A DNA stretch of 64,000 nt, taken from positions 89,269,717 to 89,333,716 of the forward strand of contig NC_092804.1 in NCBI RefSeq assembly GCF_040954645.1, in the 5' to 3' direction. Source of the DNA: Diabrotica undecimpunctata. Its lineage: Eukaryota > Arthropoda > Insecta > Coleoptera > Chrysomelidae. A program made the position numbers and the translations under genes. Below the pieces are notes generated by a model. The model had not been told where the DNA came from and ran no database searches. It worked only from the letters and a program-made list of their open reading frames with translations. The first letter of the stretch is position 1. Every line of letters starts with the position of its first letter. Positions 57,005-64,000 of this stretch are shown piece after piece.

Positions 57005-57751
57005 TATTCAATGAAACTTAATTTAGTTAAAGAAATGAAAAATCGTGTCCTTAAAATCAGCGATACCGCTTTCCATACAAAAAATCTAAAAATCCTTTAT
57101 AACCTATTCATTGAAAACTCATACCCAAGTATACTACTAAAGAAAATTTTGTTTAACACTCCACAAAATTTAACTAATCATTTAAGAAACGAAGAAAATC
57201 TGTCTGTATCACAAGATAGAATTGGACCTGTAGATCCTTTACCAAAACAAACTACAATTAGATATGTATCTCTTCCATACATTAAGGACATTGGACAGAA
57301 ACTAAGTAGAATTTTTTCATCAATTAATAATATCAAAATTGCACATAAAACGGTACTAACAGTTAACAAAGTTTTTTCTAAACTTAAAGACCAATCCGCC
57401 CTCTTGTCTTTAACGGATGTTGTTTACTGTATACCGTGCGGATCATGTGAACAAGTATACTATGGTCAAACATCAAGATGCCTTAAAGACCGCATTACAT
57501 CCCACAAGTCTGATAATAGACTGCATCCTGAAAGAAGTGCATTGGGTGAACATGCATTTAAAAATGGGCATCAGATAGATTATAATAACATCAAAGTAGT
57601 AGAACAGGAAAGTAACATCATCAAAAGACTTTTTCTTGAAATGGCCTACATTTGCCAAAATAACAATGGTCATCTAAATGAAATGTTCTCCTATTTGTTA
57701 CTACTAGACAAATGCAACAATAAAAACAATAATTTATCAATTGACATTTAA
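57005..57751 (+). pseudogene. Penelope-like element, RT thumb and GIY-YIG endonuclease
   Basis: Penelope-like elements encode an RT followed by a GIY-YIG endonuclease. Here only the last ~246 codons remain open. The first ~75 match the RT thumb style (Leu-Lys-Ile-Ser-Asp...Phe...Asn-Leu...Tyr-Pro). From about 57418 comes the endonuclease: Val-Tyr-Cys-Ile-Pro-Cys-Gly-Ser-Cys (Penelope-type Cys motif), Val-Tyr-Tyr-Gly-Gln-Thr, Arg-Cys-Leu-Lys-Asp-Arg with the catalytic Arg, His...His, and Leu-Phe-Leu-Glu-Met with the metal-binding Glu. The endonuclease looks complete. The RT palm is missing, so the element is 5'-truncated. Confidence 0.85.
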
Positions 57752-57946
57752 AATAATTTTGTCAGAATAATGTCATGTACCTATATGTTTAAAATAATTA
57801 AGTGTTTGTGGATGTACAATAATTTTTAAGTTTTAACCATAAAAATAGGTTTTGTATATTTAAAAAAAGATGAGAGACTGTGATAAATTTTATCAACATT
57901 ACAATACATCATCAATGATACAACCTCATTAAGTTTGTAAGTATGT
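57752..57946. other. 3' flank of the Penelope element
   Basis: Non-coding AT-rich DNA leading to the RTE target site; no feature seen. Confidence 0.5.
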
Positions 57947-57958
57947 ATGTATGTACAG

Positions 57959-59614
57959 ATACAGTTAGAAGATAAAGACGGAAAGGCAACAACAGATAAA
58001 CAAAACATTCTGAAAATAACTAGAGAGTTTTATAAAGACCTCTATACCAGCCAAAGATCACAAGAAAATTTACCGACACGAGTAAAGACTCTCATAAATC
58101 AGGGATCGGAAATACTTTTACCCATTACTGTGTCAGAAGTAAGATCAGCTGTAAAGGAAATGAAGAACCATCGATCGCCTGGTGACGATGGACTCGTTAT
58201 TGAGGCAATAAAAGCAGGAGGAGAAATTCTATTAAAATCAGTAAGCGAACTGTTTAATAAATGCTTACATGCGGGTACGATTACTAAAGACTGGAACAAT
58301 GCAGTGATAGTCTTGTTACACAAAAAAGGTGATATTACTAAATTAGAAAATTATAGACCCATCAGCCTCTTGACACATATGTATAAACTCTTTATGAAAA
58401 TCTTAAGAAAGAGACTAACACCTAAACTAGATTTCTATCAGCCCAAAGAACAGGCAGGCTTTAGGAGAGGATATGGCACAAATGACCATTTGCACACCAT
58501 AAAGATCTTAATTGAAAAATGCATCGAGTACAACATACCACTGGTTCTTGCATTTGTCGATTACGAGAAGGCTTTTGATACTGTAGAGTTTGAAACCGTA
58601 GTGGAAGCCCTAAATCAAAGCCGAATAGATTACAGGTACACGTCACTAATCAAAAACATCTACGAGAACGCTACATCAAGTATACGACTACACGAAGACA
58701 CAGAAAAATTCAGCTTAGGTCGAGGAGTAAGACAAGGAGACAATATTTCACCAAAATTGTTCACGGCAGCTCTAGAGTCAATATTTAAGAACACCCAATG
58801 GCAAGATATGGGCATCAATATAGATGGAGAAAGATTAAATCATCTGAGGTTTGCAGATGATGTCGTATTAATCGCAGATAACTTACAGGATACGGTTTCT
58901 ATGCTACATTCGCTTAAAAGTCTGTCTGAAAGAGCAGGATTAAAGATAAACTTTGAGAAAACTAAACTTATGACAAATCTCGTACTGAGTGGAAATATAA
59001 CTATCGACAATAATACCATACAACAAACAGACACTTACAAATATCTGGGACACGAGATCAAAATAAACAGAGACAATCAAACAAATGAAATACAGAGGCG
59101 AATAGGCCTGACATGGGCAGCATTTGGCAAACTAAGCCATATTCTAAAAAGTTCAATTCCCATGTGTCTCAAGCGAAAAGTTTATAACCAATGTGTTTTG
59201 CCTGTACAAACTTATGGAGCAGAGACTTTAACACTCACGCAGAAATCTGCGAATAAACTAAGAGTTACACAACGAGCCATGGAACGTGCAATGCTGAATG
59301 TGAGCCTCCGAGACCACATAACAAACCGACAAATCAGGCAAAGATCAGGAGTTCAAGACGTCATCGAAAGAACCACGGGACTTAAGTGGAACTGGGCAGG
59401 ACACTTAGCCAGAACACAAGATGGACGATGGACAAGACGAATTATGGAATGGAGGCCCAGAAATTATAAAACAAGCCGAGGACGACCACCGACTAGATGG
59501 ACCGACGACATAAAAAGAGTAGCGGGAAACTGGCTACAAGCGGCCCAGTGTAGAGAACACTGGAAAGAACTGAGGGAGGCCTATGTCCAGCAGTGGACGG
59601 GATTGGCTGATTGA
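57959..59614 (+). CDS. RTE reverse transcriptase, open but 5'-truncated
   Basis: About 550 codons are open from the truncation point to TGA at 59612-59614. RT landmarks in order: Met-Lys-Asn-His-Arg-Ser-Pro-Gly-Asp-Asp-Gly; Tyr-Arg-Pro-Ile-Ser-Leu-Leu; Gln-Ala-Gly-Phe-Arg; Phe-Val-Asp-Tyr-Glu-Lys-Ala-Phe-Asp (first catalytic Asp); Gly-Val-Arg-Gln-Gly-Asp; Phe-Ala-Asp-Asp (58850-58861); Lys-Tyr-Leu-Gly-His. The C-terminus has Trp-Ala-Gly-His-Leu-Ala-Arg and Arg-Gly-Arg-Pro-Pro-Thr-Arg-Trp. The apurinic endonuclease domain is missing, and the first ATG in frame belongs to flanking DNA, so expression is unlikely. All RT catalytic residues seem intact. Confidence 0.88.
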   Translation: MQLEDKDGKATTDKQNILKITREFYKDLYTSQRSQENLPTRVKTLINQGSEILLPITVSEVRSAVKEMKNHRSPGDDGLVIEAIKAGGEILLKSVSELFNKCLHAGTITKDWNNAVIVLLHKKGDITKLENYRPISLLTHMYKLFMKILRKRLTPKLDFYQPKEQAGFRRGYGTNDHLHTIKILIEKCIEYNIPLVLAFVDYEKAFDTVEFETVVEALNQSRIDYRYTSLIKNIYENATSSIRLHEDTEKFSLGRGVRQGDNISPKLFTAALESIFKNTQWQDMGINIDGERLNHLRFADDVVLIADNLQDTVSMLHSLKSLSERAGLKINFEKTKLMTNLVLSGNITIDNNTIQQTDTYKYLGHEIKINRDNQTNEIQRRIGLTWAAFGKLSHILKSSIPMCLKRKVYNQCVLPVQTYGAETLTLTQKSANKLRVTQRAMERAMLNVSLRDHITNRQIRQRSGVQDVIERTTGLKWNWAGHLARTQDGRWTRRIMEWRPRNYKTSRGRPPTRWTDDIKRVAGNWLQAAQCREHWKELREAYVQQWTGLAD

Positions 59615-59624
59615 TGATGATGAT
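57959..59624 (+). mobile_element. 5'-truncated RTE retrotransposon with target duplication
   Basis: ATGTATGTACAG occurs just before (57947-57958) and just after (59623-59634) the element. The 3' end is a TGATGATGATG tail, the short-repeat tail typical of RTE elements. The endonuclease half is missing through 5' truncation. Confidence 0.85.
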
Positions 59625-59717
59625 GTATGTACAGCGTTAACAGGCCTTTTAGGCCCATTGCTGGATGGATAATTTCCATCGTTTTCTATTCTTAGCTAAC
59701 AGCTTCCAATCTCTGAT

Positions 59718-61227
59718 TCACATCTCTCTGACATCTTTCATCACTGCATCTCTCCATTTCTTTCTTGGCCTTCCTCTCTTTTTTTTACCCTCAGGTACTC
59801 TCCAAGTAATATTCTTGACTAGTCTATTACCTTGCATTCTTTCTAGGTGGCCGAGCCATTCTAGTCTACGTTTTTTCACCACTTTTGTTATTGTAGGGTT
59901 AGCATACAACTGATACACGTCTGTATTAGTTCGTCTTCTCCATTCTCCCTCTACTACTTTTCCACCAAATATTCTGCGAAGTATCTTTCTTTCCCATGCT
60001 TCCAATGTGTTCTGTACGGTTTTTTTCATAGTCGATGTCTCGGCAGCGTATAGCATTGTGGGTCTAATTATAGTTTTGTATACTCTTATTTTTGTATTAC
60101 GAGATATATCTTTGGCCTTATTTATTTTGCTCATGGCTCCAGCACACCTGTTGCTCTTGGTCAGTCTCAGGTTGATTTCAGTTTCTTCTTTACATGTCTG
60201 ATCAATAAGAGTACCTAAGTACATATATTCATCCACCTTCTCGAATTCTACAACTGATCCATTCTCCACCTCCAATTTAAAGGATCCCCTGGTGCTTATT
60301 CCTTTTTTGCTCGAGATCTCCATGTACTTCGATTTATTAATATTAACTTTCAGTCCCATTTTAGAGCTTTCCCGAATCAGTCTTTTTGTTATATTTGATA
60401 GTTCTTTTCCATTTCTTGCAATGAGAACCACATCATCAGCGTATGCTAAGCATTGGTGCTCCTTGTATAAAATAGTACCGGACCTACTTATCCCACTAAT
60501 CCTTACAATTTTTTCTAGAACTATATTGAATAGCAATGTAGATAACGGGTCTCCTTGGCGAACACCTTTTTTCACTTCGAATTCTTCTGAGACTGTACCG
60601 TTGCATCTCACAGCACAAATAGTTTGTCTAATTGTCATTTTTACCAATCTTATTATTTTTTCTGGCACTTGGAATTCTTTTAGTGTTTCTATTAACTTGT
60701 TTCTGTTTATTGTATCGTAGGCAGCTTTGTAATCAATGAAAAGTACTTGTGCTGAAATGTTGTATTCATAGCAATTGGTCAGGATTTGTTTTAGCATAAA
60801 AATTTGATCGGTTGTTGATCTTCCTTTCCGAAATCCTCCCTGGTTTTCTCCTAGATTCTTCTCTATATATATTTCTAATCGGTTGTTAATTAGTATGGCG
60901 AGTACTTTATACATTACTTCTAATAAGTATATTCCTCTATAGTTTGTGCATTCAGTTCTATCTCCCTTTTTGTGTATAGGAATTATAATCGACTTATTCC
61001 ATTCTTGAGGCATTTCTTCGGCATCCCATACTTCTAGTATTTGTTAGCTCACCAAGTTTGTTTATTAAGACCTCTCCTCCATATTTTATGTTCTCTGCCA
61101 AAATGCCGCTCTCCCCGGGACTTTTTTGGTTTTTCATATCTTTTATCATTTCTTCAATTTCTTCTCTTGTGGGCTTTGGTATTTCTTCTATTACTATTTG
61201 AGGTCTAGGTACATAGGTACATAACAA
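59718..61227 (-). pseudogene. Non-LTR ORF2, reverse transcriptase part
   Basis: The frame at 61227-60994 covers the entry motif Lys-Asn-Gln-Lys-Ser-Pro-Gly; a frame change near 61015-61040 leads to 61013-59718. This has Tyr-Arg-Gly-Ile, Gln-Gly-Gly-Phe-Arg, Phe-Ile-Asp-Tyr-Lys-Ala-Ala-Tyr-Asp, Gly-Val-Arg-Gln-Gly-Asp-Pro-Leu, Tyr-Ala-Asp-Asp and Tyr-Leu-Gly-Thr in order, so the RT core is whole. The C-terminus has Trp-Leu-Gly-His-Leu-Glu-Arg-Met and Arg-Gly-Arg-Pro-Arg-Lys-Lys-Trp. Confidence 0.9.
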
Positions 61228-62665
61228 TTTTCTTCAGTAGTCACTTCGTCATTTAGTATCTCTTCTAAATATTCTTTCCACCTTTCACATATTTGGTCTT
61301 CATCCACTATCAGGTTTCCTTGCTTATCTTTTACATTCATCGTTCTTCCCTGGTACCCAGTTTTAATGTATTTTACTTCTTTATAAAAAAATTTTATTTC
61401 ATTTTTCTTGTAATTTTCTTCAATGCGCTTAATTTTATTCTCCATATACTTTCGTTTCCGCTCCCTTAGGATTCTCTTTACTTTTCTTCGTTGTACGGCA
61501 TACCTTTCTAGGTCGTCTTGTTTTTGCGAACGTAAACTTTTTAATCTCAAATCTGATCTTTTTTTTAACTCTGTTCTGCATTCGTCATTGAACCAGTGGT
61601 TTTTTCTAAATCTTTTTGCTCTTGGTATGTTCTTCGACGTAGCTTCCTTTATAGTGTTTGTCATTTTCAAGAACTTTTGTTGTATGTTACTCACAGTAGT
61701 ACTATCTTGTTTGGCGTAGGTTTCTTGTATATCCTTTTGATAGTCCTGCTTTACCTCAAATTTTCGCAGTTTTTCAAAGTTAAATTTACGTTGCACTTTC
61801 TTTTTCCATTTATGCTTTTTAATTATTGCTTCTCTCATATTAATTCTAACCAAAAAATGATCTGAGTCTACGTCAGCCCCTCTGTACGTTTTCACATTTG
61901 TTATTAAATTCGCAAACTTCTCTTGTATTAAGATGTGGTCTATTTGATTAGTTCCATTTGACCCCGGAATTTTCCACGTTCCTTTATATATATTTTTTCT
62001 CCTAAAATGGGTACTCATTATCTTCATCCTGTTTTCAATTGTGAATGTGATTAATCTCTGTCCATTATCATTTGTATTCAAATGTTTACTTTCACCCCCT
62101 GTTATGTTTTTATATATATATCTTCTCTTCCGACCTTTGCATTGGCGTCGCCTATAATAATTTTAGTGTCTTGTCTGGGCATTTCTTCACACAATGACTC
62201 TAATTCTTCATAGAATTCATCTTTCACTTCTTCTTCTTTTTCTTCTGTTGGAGCATGTATATTTATCAACGATATCATGTTCTGTTTTCCTTTAATTCTA
62301 ATTGCACACATTCTGTCAGATTTTACTACGAATCGTTTTACCTGCTCCACGTCTTCATGTACCAGAAAACCCACTCCAAAATTCCTATTATTGCCTCCAC
62401 TTGTATAAAACGTGTATGGGTCAATCTTTTCGACGTTGTTTCCAGTTAAATGTGTTTCCTGTATTGCTAAGATGTGTATTTTATATTTTTTTAGTTCTTC
62501 TATTAGGTTAATTAATGCTCCCTTCTCGTATACTCCTCGAACATTCCATGTCGCAATATTTAGGTACATATTCTTATTTTTTATTTTGCTATTTATGTTC
62601 AAACTCATTTTCCTGTTCGTCGCTAGGGTCCGTTGGCATAATGGGCCATCTTTTCCTTTTTCCAC
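61194..62665 (-). pseudogene. Non-LTR ORF2, apurinic-type endonuclease and linker
   Basis: The first segment (62665-62102) has Ala-Thr-Trp-Asn-Val-Arg-Gly, Ile-Gln-Glu-Thr-His, Asn-Ile-His-Ala-Pro-Thr and Gly-Asp-Ala-Asn-Ala, the APE active-site blocks. A frameshift in a TATATATA run near 62105-62120 leads to the second segment (62081-61194) with Asn-Gln-Ile-Asp-His-Ile and Ser-Asp-His, completing the nuclease. A Lys/Arg-rich linker to the RT follows. Confidence 0.88.
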
Positions 62666-62667
62666 TA

Positions 62668-63437
62668 CTATATGCCGTTTTTTGGGTCCATATTTCTAGA
62701 TTTTTCTCGTTTGAAAGTACCATTTCCGGCCCATACCCAATTTATACAATCCACAGTTAGTTTTCTGTACCCTATCTTTACATTTCTACCTTCAGCTCTT
62801 AATTCCTCTCTTTTATTTACGATTTCCTTCCTCATGTGTCTTTCTTTTTCGGTCATGTCATCGTAGATGAAGATCTTTTCTCCAGTAAGAAATCTGAGTT
62901 TGCTTTTTTCTTTCATTACCTTAATTTTTTCGCCATAATCCTTCATTTGTACCAGACATATATTGGTCTTTAACTTCATTGCAGATTCTATTTCGACATC
63001 CTCTTTTAGGTGCTTTTGTATAAAATCTTTTACGTTATTTTTTAAGAGTGTTTCATCTGTTGCGTTTATTGGTAGACCCGTAATTACTATGTTATTTTTT
63101 TTTTCATCTGTTTTTCAATTCTTTCTACTTTGTTTTCAACCTGGGTTAATTTGTTTTTTGTTTCTTCCAATTCCTGATTTATCTTTATATTTTCTTTTTT
63201 CAGCGCTATCATCTCTTCTCTATATTCCTTATTTTCATTCCTGATTTCTTTCATTTCTTCCATCATCTTCTTGAACATGCTTATAACGTCGTCCAAATCC
63301 TCTGAATCTTCTTCCTTTGGTTTTATTTTGCTTGGAGTTCTGGCAGTTTTTTTGCTCTGTAGGAAAGGTGAAGTTGACCCTCTATCTTTTCTCTTCTTGC
63401 CTTCTGACGCGTTATCATCACTGTCCGTGTATATCAT
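62668..63437 (-). pseudogene. Non-LTR ORF1 (coiled coil and RNA-binding part)
   Basis: Codons from 63437 encode a basic N-terminus then a heptad-rich coiled coil (Glu/Lys/Asn rich) to about 63100. There a run of nine A's on the coding strand ends the frame, and a shift recovers Ile-Val-Ile-Thr-Gly-Leu-Pro and the region to 62668 with Thr-Glu-Lys-Glu-Arg...Arg-Lys-Glu-Ile and Lys-Ile-Gly-Tyr-Arg-Lys-Leu, like the RRM and CTD of L1-type ORF1p. One-base slippage in the A run explains the break. Confidence 0.75.
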
Positions 63438-63600
63438 ATCTGTTTCTAAGGACCGCGAAAGAAACTAGATTCGCTTCAACCGCTCAGAAATCCTGTTCCT
63501 ATCAGTCCTCAGTTTGCAGAACTATTTTTAACTTTGGCAACGTCGCAGAACTAACGGCCAGAGTTCCTCCAGTATGACTGTTTCGAATTGTAAATAACCT

Positions 63601-63870
63601 TACTTACTTTTATCACTTCAAACACTAGTTTTTACCGAAAGCGAGTTTTTTCCCAGAAATTTCTCACTGTGGTATTACGAAGCCTTTTTAAAGTCACATA
63701 TGTAAACAAACCGTAAATTATTTTTCGCTACTAATCGCAATATTTGGGATTTTAGTAGGAGAAAAATATATTTACTTTTATCTGCTTAGTACACCGTTGC
63801 CGTTCAAAGTTTGTAAGTAGTGAATTTTTTAATTAATTATACCAACGCCAACAATTTATTCATCACATTT
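63601..63870. other. AT-rich DNA without a gene
   Basis: No coding or repeat signal noted. Confidence 0.5.
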
Positions 63871-63910
63871 GTAGCTCCCTAATGAAGGACATAACCAATG
63901 TCCGAAAGCT
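63871..63910 (+). ncRNA. Hammerhead-like motif of a Penelope-type terminal repeat
   Basis: CTAATGA (63879-63885), hairpin GGACAT/ATGTCC with loop AACCA (63887-63903) and GAAA (63904-63907) follow the order of the hammerhead core (CUGAUGA, stem II, GAAA). The G in CUGAUGA is A here, so activity is doubtful. Such motifs occur in the terminal repeats of Penelope-like elements. No Penelope coding is adjacent within the window. Stems I and III were not convincingly found. Confidence 0.45.
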
Positions 63911-64000
63911 TAGAATAAAAATTTAAAAGAGTACACGTTTCATTTTTTATTGCTGCAAACCCAATATTTAACGTTTACTTCCTTACGTTGTCAGCAAATA

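Larger units (their letters stand above)
59640..63600 (-). mobile_element. Non-LTR retrotransposon, nearly complete (ORF1, EN, RT)
   Basis: Reading on the minus strand: ORF1 (63437-62668), endonuclease (62665-61194) and RT (61227-59718). The RTE at 57959 sits immediately beyond its 3' side. The 5' leader probably starts near 63600. At least four frame breaks are present. An L1-like ORF1 with an AP-endonuclease ORF2 separates it from R2-type elements; the clade needs a tree. Confidence 0.85.

Noticed and set aside
1..64000. tRNA, rRNA or conserved host exons
   Set aside because: No cloverleaf with A and B boxes, no rRNA-like stretch and no coding region outside mobile-element families was recognised by reading. 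A tRNAscan or protein search could still find short ones.

Overview
This 64 kb window looks like gene-poor, repeat-rich nuclear DNA of an insect, possibly a beetle. The order is a guess. The evidence is the mix of mobile-element families: an insect errantivirus-type Gypsy with an env remnant, two Gypsy copies of another lineage, a BEL/Pao element, piggyBac, Tc1/mariner-type and other DDE transposons, a Penelope-like element, and RTE-type and other non-LTR retrotransposons. The DNA is AT-rich. I found no convincing host gene, tRNA or rRNA. Almost every coding signal is a mobile-element gene, and nearly all are broken.

Layout. 1-1992: 3' end of an errantivirus (pol end, broken env, PPT and probable LTR). 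3064-3720: non-LTR RT remnant. 5312-6889: truncated piggyBac. 6884-8757 and 11861-20260: left arm of a large inverted duplication, made of a ~120-bp satellite, a spacer and an 8.3-kb array of a 62/63-bp satellite. A DDE transposon (8758-11860, perfect 29-bp TIRs, 4-bp TSD) sits inside this arm. 20261-38360: a BEL/Pao element broken by three nested insertions: a 1174-bp insert carrying a series of hairpins, a complete Gypsy copy (25378-34040, minus strand, itself carrying a mariner-like transposon), and a non-LTR fragment. 40168-46709: a second, young Gypsy copy (plus strand) with nearly identical LTRs. 47893-54450: right arm of the inverted duplication, interrupted by a non-LTR retrotransposon that carries a 1.1-kb solo LTR. 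54573-64000: microsatellites, a possible LTR, a Penelope endonuclease end, a 5'-truncated RTE with intact RT frame, a nearly complete non-LTR element (ORF1, EN, RT), and a hammerhead-like motif.

Most notable biology. Both Gypsy copies encode, downstream of the integrase, a region that reads as a macro domain of the TARG1/OARD1 type (ADP-ribose binding), followed at once by a CCCH zinc finger; their Gag starts with a SAP motif. SAP-Gag plus PR-RT-RH-IN-macro-CCCH is an unusual retroelement architecture. The second notable item is a run of seven hairpins with apparent covariation (23187-23715). The third is the inverted pair of satellite-built arms, which recalls Foldback-type elements. All similarity statements come from reading the sequence; no database search was run.
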